A stretch of 64,000 nt of DNA, taken from Clostridium sp. TW13. Lineage in GTDB: Bacteria; Bacillota; Clostridia; Clostridiales; Clostridiaceae. The notes under the pieces are model-generated. The model made no database searches. It was not told the DNA's origin and saw only the letters and a program-made list of their open reading frames with translations. Positions 39,216 through 48,954 of the stretch are shown one piece after another. How positions within the stretch are numbered: position 1 is the stretch's first letter; each line of letters begins with the position of its first letter. The stretch lies in the NCBI RefSeq assembly GCF_024345225.1, contig NZ_BROD01000001.1, positions 1,302,001 through 1,366,000 on the forward strand. The letters are read 5' to 3'. A program made the position numbers and the translations under genes.

Positions 39216-39553
39216 TTTTTTGAAAATACACTCAAAACAATATTGAGTATATCTTTAATAGTTTCAAAGTTAGATTGGAAACTTTCCTTGGCAACTATGG
39301 CATCAGCAGTAACTTCTGTTACCACTTCAGTTACACTTTTGGCATTTTCGGTAGCTTCTTTTATGTTGCCTGATATTTCAGGAGCATCATTACATACTTT
39401 TTGTATATTATCTTTATTTGAACTAATGATAATATTAATATTTTTTATAAGTGTTGAAACACGAAATAATGTGATTATAAGTAAAACAAGTGCTATAATA
39501 CCTACCAAAGCGAGTATTAAATATACACAATTTAAATCAATATATAGATTCAA
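39212..39553 (-). CDS. Single-pass membrane protein, DUF948/YtxG-like
   Basis: A 113-aa protein: one membrane helix near the N-terminus (about 11-30) and then a long amphipathic helix rich in Thr, Val and Glu (SGNIKEATENAKSVTEVVTE). This matches the layout of YtxG/DUF948 proteins that pair with YtxH. TTG start. It lies 17 bases downstream of the ytxH-like gene, so both are likely one operon of stress-related envelope proteins. Confidence 0.65.
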   Translation of the reverse strand: MNLYIDLNCVYLILALVGIIALVLLIITLFRVSTLIKNINIIISSNKDNIQKVCNDAPEISGNIKEATENAKSVTEVVTEVTADAIVAKESFQSNFETIKDILNIVLSVFSKK

Positions 39554-39570
39554 AATTTATCACAACTTTT

Positions 39571-39963
39571 TTATACTTCTGAAGTAGTTTCAGCTTCTTC
39601 AGCTACAACTTCTTCTGTAGTATTTACTTCTTCAGAGTTAGAATCTGAATTTTTCTTGTCTTTTAAGTATTGTGAAATTTTATTTTTTGCTTGAGCTATA
39701 GATTCTTTTTTGTCTTCAGCCTTAGCAACGATAGTATTTTTTGTTTCAATAGCCTTGTTACTTAATTCATCTTGGACTTTTTTTGCAGTATCTTTAATTT
39801 CAACTCTTGTTTCTTTTCCTGACTTTGGAGCAAACAATAATCCTCCAACAGTTCCTGCTACAGCACCTAAAGTTAAACCTAAAGCGGCTACCTTAGTTTT
39901 TTCTGCACGAACTTTCTTTTGCTTTTCTTTTCTCTTTTTCTCTAAAATTGAACTTAAACTCAT
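39571..39963 (-). CDS. YtxH-family protein
   Basis: A 130-aa protein with a basic N-terminus, one membrane segment of the Gly/Ala type (AALGLTLGAVAGTVGGLLFAP), and the YtxH signature LLFAPKSGKETR. The rest is a Lys/Glu-rich helix and an acidic tail. General-stress proteins of this type have unknown molecular function. AGGAGAGTAATT precedes the ATG. Confidence 0.8.
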   Translation of the reverse strand: MSLSSILEKKRKEKQKKVRAEKTKVAALGLTLGAVAGTVGGLLFAPKSGKETRVEIKDTAKKVQDELSNKAIETKNTIVAKAEDKKESIAQAKNKISQYLKDKKNSDSNSEEVNTTEEVVAEEAETTSEV

Positions 39964-40098
39964 AATTACTCTCCTTTGTACTGATTAGTATAAATACATT
40001 ATAAATGCTGGAATTAATTTATACAAGTTATATGTATAAAAAAACTAAACTTAATAATTATTATCTGAGGCTAAAAAATAAGTTTATTATTTATAATA

Positions 40099-40135
40099 AA
40101 AAAACTTTTCTCACTTATTGTGAGAAAAGTTTTTT
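40099..40135 (-). terminator. Terminator of the penicillin-binding protein gene
   Basis: A 16-bp perfect stem AAAAAACTTTTCTCAC and its complement with a 5-nt loop, just past the stop codon. Confidence 0.92.
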
Positions 40136-40137
40136 GG

Positions 40138-42672
40138 TTAAGGTGTCGTTTTGTCTTTTGGATTAGGGTCAGTTTTATTTGGATCAGTTTTACTTGGATC
40201 AGTATTATTGGGATCAGTAGTTGGTTGCGGAGAAGGATTAGTTTTAGCAGGGTTACCTTTATCAGGATTTTGTTTAGTATCGGTGGCAGGTTTAGTTTCA
40301 GCGGCAGGTTTAGTATCATCCTTCTCTGTTGGTAACATATACTTATAATCCGGTGAACTAGGATCTAACTTTTTATTAATGAAAACTCTTTCTTCAATAA
40401 GATTTGCAGGTGTATTTTCTGTAGCAAGTTTTCCATTTAACTTATTTACCTTTGCAGTTACGTGTACATCACATAATTCATTGGAACTTGAAGATGTTCC
40501 AATGAATAAATCTTCTACAACCCTGTTTCCACGAGGATCTCTTTTACAGAGATCAGTAGCAAGTTTGCCTGAATCCATACAAACTGCACCTTTAATTACA
40601 CCATCAGGTTTTGGGATATCTTTGAATTGTAATCCGTCATGAGCCTTCTTCATTATCATTCCCCAAAGTGTACCAGCTACGGAACCACTACTTACATTTG
40701 AAGTTCCATAAGGATCTAGTAATTCACGAGGATTATCATATCCAACCCATATTGCTGCAGAAAGATAAGGAGTAAATCCTGAAAACCAAAGGTCACTATT
40801 ATTTGAGGTAGTACCGGTTTTACCAGCAACAGGTATATCACCAAATTTAGCAGTTTTAGCGCTGTAAGTTTCAACAGGAGTCTTTAATAAATCATACATT
40901 ATATAAGCAGCTTCTGTTGATACAACTCTTCTTTTAGCAGGAGCTTTTTGTAAAATGACATTGTGATTAGCATCTTCTACTGTAGTATATAAAATAGGCT
41001 CAGTGTAATTTCCAGAATTCCCAAAGGTACCAAAAGCAGCAGCCATAGTTGTGGTATTTGCACCATCTCTGTCACTTGGATCATTATTAAATTGACCTAA
41101 GGCTATGGAAGCAATACTACTTTTAGATTGAGCATTATACTTCATACCAAATTTTTGACCGTATGCTAAACCAGTATCTACTCCGATTTTTTCTTCTACT
41201 TTTATAGCTACCACGTTAAGTGATTGTCTTATGGCTTCACGAATAGTAACAGTACCTCTATATTGACGATCTTGATTCATAGGCTGAGCATCAAAATGAC
41301 CAATTTTAAGTTCATCGTTAGATAAAGGTGAATCTTCAAAGGTAGTAGATGGAGTTACAACCTTCATATCTACAGCAGGACCATATACAGTAAGTGGTTT
41401 TACAGAAGAACCTGTTGGTCTGTAACCAAAATAAGCTCTATTGTTTGAAGTTCCTGGTGGTTGAGTGCCCTTTGAAGAATTACGTCCACCTACCATCGCT
41501 TTTACTTGACCAGTATGATAATCCATTATAGTTGCTGAAGCTTGAAGTGCAGGATAAATATATTTTTTATCTGCAGTTTGAATCATTTCGTTTTTATCAT
41601 TACCTACAAGTAAATTATCATTGCTATCAAGAACTTCTTGAGTATAATTTTGAAGTTTTCTATCCATAGTAGAATGTATTGTTAGTCCTCCATTTACAAG
41701 CATCTTAGAAACTTCTTCATCTGTATATTTATACTTTTCTTTTAAATCTTTTTTAACCTGAGCAATTACAGGACGAGTAAACCACTCAAAGTTTAATCTG
41801 TTTGTCTTTTTAACTGGATTAAATTTTAACTGACCATTGTCTATATCCTTTATTGCTTTATCATATTCTGTTTGAGAAATTTTTTTGTTTTCTAACATTT
41901 TAGATAAAACAGTTTTTGTTCTGTTCAAATAAGGTGTAGGGTTCTTTTTTGATTTCTCTGTTAATGCATTATAATAGCTTGGAGCTTGAGTGGTACCAGC
42001 TATATACGCACATTGAATTAAATTTAATTGATTTGCTGGAATTCCAAAGTATTGATAAGCTGCAGCTTCAACTCCATAAACATTTCCCCCAAGAGGAATA
42101 GTATTAAGGTAAGCTTCTAATATTTTATTTTTATCTAGATATTTCTCTAATTGTATAGCTAAATAAATTTCCTTAACTTTTCTGTCAACTGAAATTTCAT
42201 TGCTTAAAATTGTATTCTTTAATAATTGCTGAGTTAAAGTGGAGGCACCATGAAGTCCTGCTTTGCCAGTTACAAATTTCTTTGCATCAGTAAATGCAGC
42301 TCCAAGTATTCTCTTTACATCTACACCACCATGAGAATAGAATCTTTCGTCCTCAATAGATATAAATGCATTTTGTAGGTTAGAAGGTATATCTTTTAAT
42401 GGAATTACATATCTTTGCTCTGTATCTATAACATCATCCATAACTTTTCCGTCTGCGTCATAAACACGAGATGGCTGATTTAATGTTAGTACTTGATTTA
42501 CATCTAAAGCTGGAGCATTTTTTATAACTGCAAAAACATATCCTCCTGCTACTACGGAACCTATAATAAATAATAATAGTAAAGTAAGAAAGAAATATTT
42601 AAAAAAGCGCCTAGCTTTACTCTTCTTTTTTTTCTTTTTTGGAATAGTTTTTTTCTTTTTAACTTCTGACAT
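40138..42672 (-). CDS. Class A penicillin-binding protein (PBP1A type)
   Basis: An 844-aa bifunctional peptidoglycan synthase. A basic cytoplasmic N-terminus and one membrane helix (about 28-50) are followed by a GT51 transglycosylase (EDERFYSHGGVDVKRILG, GASTLTQQLLKN) and a transpeptidase with the serine motif GSSVKP and the KTGTT box (VAGKTGTTSNNSDLWFSGF). The last 70 residues are a Thr/Pro/Asp/Lys-rich low-complexity tail with repeated TDP units, probably a flexible wall-spanning tail. GGGAGG precedes the ATG. Confidence 0.95.
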   Translation of the reverse strand: MSEVKKKKTIPKKKKKKSKARRFFKYFFLTLLLLFIIGSVVAGGYVFAVIKNAPALDVNQVLTLNQPSRVYDADGKVMDDVIDTEQRYVIPLKDIPSNLQNAFISIEDERFYSHGGVDVKRILGAAFTDAKKFVTGKAGLHGASTLTQQLLKNTILSNEISVDRKVKEIYLAIQLEKYLDKNKILEAYLNTIPLGGNVYGVEAAAYQYFGIPANQLNLIQCAYIAGTTQAPSYYNALTEKSKKNPTPYLNRTKTVLSKMLENKKISQTEYDKAIKDIDNGQLKFNPVKKTNRLNFEWFTRPVIAQVKKDLKEKYKYTDEEVSKMLVNGGLTIHSTMDRKLQNYTQEVLDSNDNLLVGNDKNEMIQTADKKYIYPALQASATIMDYHTGQVKAMVGGRNSSKGTQPPGTSNNRAYFGYRPTGSSVKPLTVYGPAVDMKVVTPSTTFEDSPLSNDELKIGHFDAQPMNQDRQYRGTVTIREAIRQSLNVVAIKVEEKIGVDTGLAYGQKFGMKYNAQSKSSIASIALGQFNNDPSDRDGANTTTMAAAFGTFGNSGNYTEPILYTTVEDANHNVILQKAPAKRRVVSTEAAYIMYDLLKTPVETYSAKTAKFGDIPVAGKTGTTSNNSDLWFSGFTPYLSAAIWVGYDNPRELLDPYGTSNVSSGSVAGTLWGMIMKKAHDGLQFKDIPKPDGVIKGAVCMDSGKLATDLCKRDPRGNRVVEDLFIGTSSSSNELCDVHVTAKVNKLNGKLATENTPANLIEERVFINKKLDPSSPDYKYMLPTEKDDTKPAAETKPATDTKQNPDKGNPAKTNPSPQPTTDPNNTDPSKTDPNKTDPNPKDKTTP

Positions 42673-42771
42673 ATTTTCCTCCCAAAATAAAATAGTTTAA
42701 GAAAAAATAAAATATTAAATATTATTATAACATATTATATTTAGAAAACACTAATTAAAAGTGGTGAAATT

Positions 42772-43407
42772 ATGAAACTTAAAAAAAATAATAAAAATAA
42801 GATTCTATTTATCATTATAGCCATATTAATAATTTATATATTATGGCTTGTAATTTATTCTGTAGATAGAAAGGTTAATTCCAGTGCTATGTTACTCGCA
42901 GAAGCTCAATTTAAACAAGAGGCTACTGAAATTATGCAGAATAATGTATACGAGGTATATACTCAAGGAACACAAAGTCAAGATTTTTTGAAAATTGAAA
43001 AGGATTCAGAAGGAAATATAACGCTTCTAAGAGCTGATACAGTTAGAATGACAGCTTTGGCTCAGAAGGTAGCGTTAAAATGCACAAAAGATATTGAAAA
43101 TTTAGGAAAAAATGGAGTGAAGGTTCCTTGGGGTTATGTCACAAATAACAATTTACTTTCTAGATTTGGTCCTAAAATAACTGCATGCATGGAGCCTATA
43201 GGAAGAGTGCAAATAAAGTATTCTTCTGAATTTGAAGCTGCAGGGATAAATCAAACTAGACATAAGATTAAAATTACATTGTCTGCAAGAATAAAGGTGA
43301 TTTTACCTACAGAAAATAGGGAGGTATTAGTAGAAAATGATATGCCTGTTTCAGAGACAATAATAGTAGGAAAGATTCCAAACACAAATTTAAGTCTAGG
43401 AAATTAG
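42772..43407 (+). CDS. yunB: Sporulation protein YunB
   Basis: A 211-aa protein with one N-terminal membrane helix (about 11-30) and an extracytoplasmic domain. It matches YunB, a sigma-E-dependent sporulation protein, through segments such as VPWGYVTNNNLLSRFGPKI and the C-terminal VSETIIVGKIPNTNL. Divergent from the penicillin-binding protein gene. Supports a spore-forming host. Confidence 0.88.
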   Translation: MKLKKNNKNKILFIIIAILIIYILWLVIYSVDRKVNSSAMLLAEAQFKQEATEIMQNNVYEVYTQGTQSQDFLKIEKDSEGNITLLRADTVRMTALAQKVALKCTKDIENLGKNGVKVPWGYVTNNNLLSRFGPKITACMEPIGRVQIKYSSEFEAAGINQTRHKIKITLSARIKVILPTENREVLVENDMPVSETIIVGKIPNTNLSLGN

Positions 43408-43446
43408 TAGGTTATTTCAATAGCTACCAGAAAGTTAATACGTGAA

Positions 43447-43474
43447 AAAGAAGGTATTATTCAATACCTTCTTT
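43447..43474. terminator. Bidirectional terminator, yunB / hpt
   Basis: A 12-bp perfect stem AAAGAAGGTATT / AATACCTTCTTT with a 4-nt loop, then T's. It separates convergent genes. Confidence 0.88.
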
Positions 43475-43478
43475 TTTA

Positions 43479-44003
43479 TTAAGATTCCCAGTTAAATATG
43501 TAAGGCACATTTCTATAGTAGTCTCCGTAGTTTAAACCGTATCCTACAACAAAAACATCTTCTATGGTAAAACAACAATAATCAGGAGTTATATTAGCAA
43601 CTCTTCTAGATGGCTTATCTAGTAAAACACAAGTTTTAATAGATGCAGCTCCAAGTTTTGCAATATGGTTCTTAACAAATTCCATAGTTATTCCTGTATC
43701 TACTATATCATCTACGATTAATACATCATAACCTTCTATATTGTCAGGCACATCATTTACTACAGTAACTGTTCCTGTACTTTCTTCTGAATGACCATAA
43801 CTAGAAGTTGTCATGAAACCTATTTTTGTAGGAACGTCAATAGCTCTTACTAAATCTGCTGCATAAATAAAACTTCCTCTTAACAAAGAAAGAACATATA
43901 ATTTTTTGCCTTTATAGTCTTCCGAAATTGTTAAGCCAAGCTTTTGTATTTGTGTTTTAATTTGTTCTTCAGTCAATAAGATGTTACGTTTTTTATCTTC
44001 CAT
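43479..44003 (-). CDS. hpt: Hypoxanthine phosphoribosyltransferase
   Basis: A 174-aa purine-salvage enzyme. The PRPP loop is DVLIVDDIVDTGITM; other marks are LLRGSFIYAADLVRAI and the base-binding VFVVGYGLNYGDYYRN. GGAGGC precedes the ATG. Monocistronic. Confidence 0.95.
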   Translation of the reverse strand: MEDKKRNILLTEEQIKTQIQKLGLTISEDYKGKKLYVLSLLRGSFIYAADLVRAIDVPTKIGFMTTSSYGHSEESTGTVTVVNDVPDNIEGYDVLIVDDIVDTGITMEFVKNHIAKLGAASIKTCVLLDKPSRRVANITPDYCCFTIEDVFVVGYGLNYGDYYRNVPYIFNWES

Positions 44004-44105
44004 TGTTTGCCTCCAAATTAGATTATAAATTATTTACAATATAGCTTTAATAGTATAAAATTAAACCAATGTTGTCAAGATAAGAGAAGATTGAGGTGAT
44101 AATTT

Positions 44106-45893
44106 ATGATATATGGAAATGTAGAAGGAGTTAAGAATGCATTTTTAAGTGAATTGGAACTAATATATGATATGAGGGTTCCAAAGTATTCTCTAGTAAC
44201 AGAAGAAATACTAAATGTTATGATGAGATTTACAAAGATATTAGAAAAGGAAGTTAGTGTTGGTATTGATAGAAAAGGAAATATAATAAGTGTTGCTATC
44301 GGAGATAGTACTTCTGTAGAAATCCCATTAATCGATATAAAGGAACGTAAGTTATCTGGAGTTAGGATAATACATACTCATCCAAATGGAAATCCTAAGT
44401 TATCTGCTTTAGATATATCTGCGTTATTAAAATTAAAATTGGATGCTATCTTAGCAGTAGGGGTAGAAGAGGGAGTATTAACAAAAATAAATATTGGTTT
44501 CTGCAATGTTAAGGATTACACTTTGGATTTTGAAGAAATAAAGAATTTGAGTTTAGCTGAAGTTGATAAAATGGAATTCTTAGAAAAGGTAAAGGAAATC
44601 GAGAATAGTATTATCGATAACGATGTAGTTGAGGATGATAAGGAAAAAGCTATTATAGTGGGTACAGATACGTATGAAAGCATGCAAGAATTGGCTGAAT
44701 TAGCTAAAGCATGTGATGTTGCTGTCCTTGAATCTGTATTCCAAAATAGACCTAAGATTGATCCTGCCTATTACATAGGAAAGGGTAAGGTAGAAGAGAT
44801 AGGTCATTTGGTTCAAACAGAGAGGGCTAATGTAGTGATATTTGATGACGAACTTTCTGGATCTCAAGTGAGAAATCTTGAATCAGCTCTAGGTGTAAAA
44901 GTTATAGACAGAACAACACTAATTCTTGAGATATTTGCAACAAGGGCTAAAACTAAAGAAGCAAGACTTCAAGTGGAACTTGCACAGCTAAAATATAGAT
45001 CTTCAAGACTGATAGGATTAGGTACCATTCTTTCAAGAACTGGTGGTGGTATTGGAACAAGAGGTCCAGGAGAGAAGAAACTTGAAGTAGATAGAAGAAA
45101 GATTAAAGAAACTATTTACGATTTATCTGAAGAACTTAAAAAAATGAAGAAGACTAGGGAAATTCAAAGAGAGAAGAGAAATAAGAACAGTGTACCTCAA
45201 ATTGCCTTGGTTGGATACACTAATGCAGGTAAGTCTACATTAAGAAATAAGTTATGTGATGTAGCTAGTTTAAAAGATGTGACAAAGAAGGAAAAGGTTT
45301 TTGAAGCCAATATGTTATTTGCAACCTTAGATACTACAACAAGAGCTATTAATTTATTAGACAACAGATTAGCAGCTTTAACAGATACAGTAGGATTTGT
45401 CAGAAAGTTGCCACATGAATTAGTAGAAGCTTTTAAATCAACTTTGGAAGAAGTTTGTGGTGCTGATGTTTTATGTCATGTTGTAGATGGATCAAGTGAG
45501 GATGTAAGAGGACAGATAGAAGCAGTAGAAGAAGTATTAGCAGAGTTAGGTGTTAGAGATAAGCCAACAATACTAGTAATAAATAAAATGGATCTTTGCT
45601 CAGAGGAAACATTAGAAAAATTGAAGGAAGACAATTTGAATTATGAAATTGTAGAGATATCAGCAAGAGAAGAAATTAATCTTGATGTCCTACTAAATAA
45701 AGTAGCAGAATTTTTGCCAAATAGATTGACTAAAGTTCAAATGCTTATTCCATATACAGAACAAAATCAAGTGGCATACCTTCATAGGAATGCAAATGTA
45801 ATTAATGAATACTATGAAGAAGAAGGAACTTTACTTGAAGTTGAAGTTGATGAGGAAGTATATAATAAATTAAGAGAATTTATAAAAGAATAA
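44106..45893 (+). CDS. hflX: GTPase HflX with N-terminal JAMM-like domain
   Basis: A 595-aa ribosome-associated GTPase. The C-terminal two thirds are a standard HflX: the glycine-rich linker LSRTGGGIGTRGPGEKKLE and the G domain with G1 GYTNAGKST, G3 DTVGF and G4 NKMD. HflX splits stalled ribosomes. The first 150 residues carry an exact JAMM metal motif, H90-T-H92-x7-S100-x2-D103, absent from the Escherichia and Bacillus proteins. It could be an active metallopeptidase or a structural remnant. GAGGTGATAA precedes the ATG. Confidence 0.93.
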   Translation: MIYGNVEGVKNAFLSELELIYDMRVPKYSLVTEEILNVMMRFTKILEKEVSVGIDRKGNIISVAIGDSTSVEIPLIDIKERKLSGVRIIHTHPNGNPKLSALDISALLKLKLDAILAVGVEEGVLTKINIGFCNVKDYTLDFEEIKNLSLAEVDKMEFLEKVKEIENSIIDNDVVEDDKEKAIIVGTDTYESMQELAELAKACDVAVLESVFQNRPKIDPAYYIGKGKVEEIGHLVQTERANVVIFDDELSGSQVRNLESALGVKVIDRTTLILEIFATRAKTKEARLQVELAQLKYRSSRLIGLGTILSRTGGGIGTRGPGEKKLEVDRRKIKETIYDLSEELKKMKKTREIQREKRNKNSVPQIALVGYTNAGKSTLRNKLCDVASLKDVTKKEKVFEANMLFATLDTTTRAINLLDNRLAALTDTVGFVRKLPHELVEAFKSTLEEVCGADVLCHVVDGSSEDVRGQIEAVEEVLAELGVRDKPTILVINKMDLCSEETLEKLKEDNLNYEIVEISAREEINLDVLLNKVAEFLPNRLTKVQMLIPYTEQNQVAYLHRNANVINEYYEEEGTLLEVEVDEEVYNKLREFIKE

Positions 45894-45899
45894 TAAATT

Positions 45900-45930
45900 A
45901 AGGCGAAAGCATGTAGAATGCTTTCGCCTT
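45900..45930 (+). terminator. Terminator of hflX
   Basis: Perfect 13-bp stem AAGGCGAAAGCAT / ATGCTTTCGCCTT followed by TTTT. Confidence 0.92.
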
Positions 45931-45999
45931 TTTTAGCAGAATAAAAAAATGAATTTTAAAATATATATTATGTATAATTATTTTATGAGGGATTAGTGT

Positions 46000-46533
46000 A
46001 TGGATGATGAGTCTAAAAACATAGATGATGAAAACAACATTGATGAATCATCTTTTGAGAGAGTTAATCAGAATTATATTAAAGCTAAAGCTATAATAGA
46101 CCAACAGCAAGGTGAAGATAATTCAGGAAGTAGTTCAAGTTCTTCGAATATAGATAATAACACAAATGCTACAGTAAATGAGGATGTAAATGAACAAAAA
46201 TTATTAGCTTATGGCAAAATAGTTGATATTATTAATAACACTAGCAATGTAAAAGATAGCTTGCAGAACTTAGCTGTAGATGAAATTGAACTTTTGTATT
46301 ATGAAAGAAAAGTAAAGCCTTTAGTTGAAATGATGAATAACTTAAGTATAGCAAGTTTTAATATGGCAGCTACAGCAAATCTTTTTCAAGGGAATGCGTT
46401 ACAAGATAAAAAGGACGTAAAGGCAGCGTTAGATTTAAGTGTATACATTGAAGAGCAGTTAAAGTTTACAGCAAGACTACTGGATGGAAGATTAGATTGT
46501 TTTAAAAGTAGAATGAATGGTTGTGAAAAATAA
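46000..46533 (+). CDS. Hypothetical acidic helical protein
   Basis: A 177-aa protein I do not recognise. Residues 1-65 are acidic and low complexity, with a Ser run (GSSSSSSN). Residues 65-177 are predicted helical, ending in two Cys. No signal peptide or membrane helix. GAGGGA before the ATG and codon use like its neighbours indicate a real gene. It stands alone between hflX and a nucleotidyltransferase gene. Confidence 0.7.
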   Translation: MDDESKNIDDENNIDESSFERVNQNYIKAKAIIDQQQGEDNSGSSSSSSNIDNNTNATVNEDVNEQKLLAYGKIVDIINNTSNVKDSLQNLAVDEIELLYYERKVKPLVEMMNNLSIASFNMAATANLFQGNALQDKKDVKAALDLSVYIEEQLKFTARLLDGRLDCFKSRMNGCEK

Positions 46534-46615
46534 AAAATAATATATAATAATTAGTAGAATATAGTGAAATTATAGATGTAAATTAAGTTTATTTTATTGA
46601 TATTGGGAGAAAAAG

Positions 46616-47509
46616 ATGGCAAATATTATAGTTAAATATCAAGAAGCTGTAAATTCAATGGTAGAAAAACTGAAAAAAAATGAAAATGTACTAGCAGTAA
46701 TGGTATTTGGAAGTATGATTACTGGGGACTTATGGGAAGAATCAGATATTGATCTTATTGTAGTAATGAAAAACCAGAGTAAGTTTGTTGAAAATATATA
46801 TTCAACTATTAATGACGTTCAAATACAAATTAAATTTGTTAGTTTAAATGCAATTTATAACACAAAAAAGAATATTTTTATAATGGACAAATTAACAACT
46901 TCAAAAATTATTTTTTGTAGAGATAAGGAATTAGAAGTATATATTCAAGGTAGAAGATATAATCCTGGAGTTGCAAGCAGTAAGTCTAAGGAAAACTTAA
47001 TTTATTTAGGAAAATTACTTAAAGATATCAATGTTTCTAAAAAGCACTTGCATAATAATGGAATATATGTAGCATATTCTGTGGCAGTAAGGTGTTCAGA
47101 AACATTATGTAAGCTTTTTTTGAATATAAATGGATATACTGTAAGTAAGGATAGTATAAAACTAGCAATTAGTCTAAATGATAAATTAAAGTCTTCCATA
47201 GATAAGTTATTTTTTTGTTGTGATAATAAGCATGAGGAAGCAATACAAAACTTTATGGAAGTAACTGAAAAATATATAAAAGAAACAATAAAAGATTCTA
47301 CAGAATTTCTAATTGAAATTATGAAAAGAGAAAATAAGGGTTTAACATCTCAAGAATTAATGAATTTGAAAGAATTTAATGGGATAGACATAAACATGGA
47401 AAAGATTCTGAGATATGTATATAAACAAAACTTAATATACAAGTCAGAGAGAGTATATAGAGATGAAAATGGTGCAGAACTTTTAAAAGAAAATGAATAC
47501 TTTGTGTAG
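46616..47509 (+). CDS. Nucleotidyltransferase-domain protein
   Basis: A 297-aa protein. Residues 15-60 hold the nucleotidyltransferase core: VFGSMITGDLWEESDIDLIVV, with the G-S pair and the D-x-D metal ligands. The rest is helical (with a Cys pair LFFCCDNK) and ends in a winged-helix-like part. Relatives modify proteins, RNA or antibiotics with nucleotides; MNT-type ones can be antitoxins. No HEPN partner is adjacent, so a toxin-antitoxin role is not supported. GGGAGA precedes the ATG. Confidence 0.75.
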   Translation: MANIIVKYQEAVNSMVEKLKKNENVLAVMVFGSMITGDLWEESDIDLIVVMKNQSKFVENIYSTINDVQIQIKFVSLNAIYNTKKNIFIMDKLTTSKIIFCRDKELEVYIQGRRYNPGVASSKSKENLIYLGKLLKDINVSKKHLHNNGIYVAYSVAVRCSETLCKLFLNINGYTVSKDSIKLAISLNDKLKSSIDKLFFCCDNKHEEAIQNFMEVTEKYIKETIKDSTEFLIEIMKRENKGLTSQELMNLKEFNGIDINMEKILRYVYKQNLIYKSERVYRDENGAELLKENEYFV

Positions 47510-47547
47510 GATTCTGGTATCAATTGATTTACATTGGGGAGATAAAG

Positions 47548-48939
47548 ATGATTAAATTAGAGTTTAATGATTTTGAACACAAATACATTCAATTAGCTAA
47601 TTATATTAAGCAATGTATTGAAAGAGGCCAAATTGAAGATGGTGAAAAGTTACCTACTATTAGAGAATTATCAGAAAGTTTAAATGTAAATAAAATAACT
47701 GTTATAAAAGCTTATAAAAAATTAGAGGAAGAAGGACATGCGATTTCTAAGATGGGCAGTGGTACTTTTGCCAAGAGAAAGGATTTTACTAGAATTTTTA
47801 AAAAACATTATAGTGAAACTTTTAAAAAGTTAGATAAGAAAGATTTAGATAAGGTAATAGATTTTACTGGAGAAACTACATCTGTAGATTTATTTCCTAT
47901 AGAAGAATTTAAAAGCATAATAAATGAAGTACTTAATAGAGATGGTGCTGAGGCTTTGATTTATCAAGATCACTTAGGATATGAAAATTTAAGAGAAACA
48001 ATAAAAAATAAATTTTGGGACAATAAAGTGCAACTTGATAATATTTTAATTGTTTCAGGAGCACAACAAGGAATAGATTTGATAGGTAAGACTTTGATAA
48101 ATGCAAATGACTATGTAGTTGTAGAAAAACCAACTTATAGTGGAGCATTATCTGTTTTCAAAGGAAGAAGAGCTAATATTTTAGAAGTTGAAATGGAAGA
48201 TGATGGAGTAAACTTAGAGTCTTTAGAAAAAATATTAAAAAGAAATAATGTTAAAGCTTTTTATACTATGAGTTATTTTCAAAATCCGTCAGGTATAACA
48301 TTAAGTACCCAGAAGAAACGAAAATTGGTTCAATTAGCTGAAAAGTATGATTTTTATGTAGTTGAAGATGATTATTTGTCTGAATTAATTTATGATGAAA
48401 GTATAGAATATTCTCCCATAAAAACATTGGATAAAAAGCAGAGGATTATATATATAAAGAGTTTTTCTAAGGTGTTTTTACCAGGAATAAGGCTCGGATA
48501 TATGATAGTTCCAGAAAAATTAAAAAACAGCATACAGCTAGCTAAAATAAATACAGATATATCTACGTCATCTTTAATGCAAAGGGTACTTCAATTATAT
48601 ATAGAGAGAGAGTATTGGGCCAAGAGCGCTGATAATTTAAAATCTGTATATAAGCAAAGATATGAGTGTATTGTTACTTCTATTAGAGAGGTTTTAGGGG
48701 ACAAAGTCAGTTTCGTATTAAGTGGAGGAGCACTACATTTATTTCTAAAGATAAAAAATGATGATATGGATAGCATTAGGCTTTACAAATTACTTAAAAA
48801 GAAAAATGTGTTTATAACTCCCGGGGTAATGTTTTTCTTGAATGGTAAGGATGGTTTAAAGTACTTCAGAATAGGGTTCTCAGAAGTAGATTGTGCTAAG
48901 ATTAAAGAAGGAATAAGTATTATCGGTGAATATTTGTAA
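47548..48939 (+). CDS. MocR-type GntR regulator with aminotransferase domain
   Basis: About 463 aa. An N-terminal GntR winged helix (about 10-75; LPTIRELSESLNVNKITVIKAY) is joined to a fold-I aminotransferase-like domain with the PLP lysine in YIKSFSKVFLPGIRLGY. MocR proteins use bound PLP as an effector domain and regulate vitamin B6 or amino-acid genes. Start ATG 47548 is preceded by GGGGAG. The adjacent yigZ gene follows 15 bases later. Confidence 0.9.
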   Translation: MIKLEFNDFEHKYIQLANYIKQCIERGQIEDGEKLPTIRELSESLNVNKITVIKAYKKLEEEGHAISKMGSGTFAKRKDFTRIFKKHYSETFKKLDKKDLDKVIDFTGETTSVDLFPIEEFKSIINEVLNRDGAEALIYQDHLGYENLRETIKNKFWDNKVQLDNILIVSGAQQGIDLIGKTLINANDYVVVEKPTYSGALSVFKGRRANILEVEMEDDGVNLESLEKILKRNNVKAFYTMSYFQNPSGITLSTQKKRKLVQLAEKYDFYVVEDDYLSELIYDESIEYSPIKTLDKKQRIIYIKSFSKVFLPGIRLGYMIVPEKLKNSIQLAKINTDISTSSLMQRVLQLYIEREYWAKSADNLKSVYKQRYECIVTSIREVLGDKVSFVLSGGALHLFLKIKNDDMDSIRLYKLLKKKNVFITPGVMFFLNGKDGLKYFRIGFSEVDCAKIKEGISIIGEYL

Positions 48940-48954
48940 AGGTGTGATTTATAT

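Noticed and set aside
40138-40350. Overlapping plus-strand frames in the repeat-coding tail of the penicillin-binding protein
   Set aside because: They come from the repeated Thr/Asp/Pro codons read on the other strand, with no ribosome site or known product.
46616-47509. HEPN-MNT type toxin-antitoxin pair
   Set aside because: Only the nucleotidyltransferase protein is present; there is no adjacent HEPN gene, and the neighbours are ordinary chromosomal genes.
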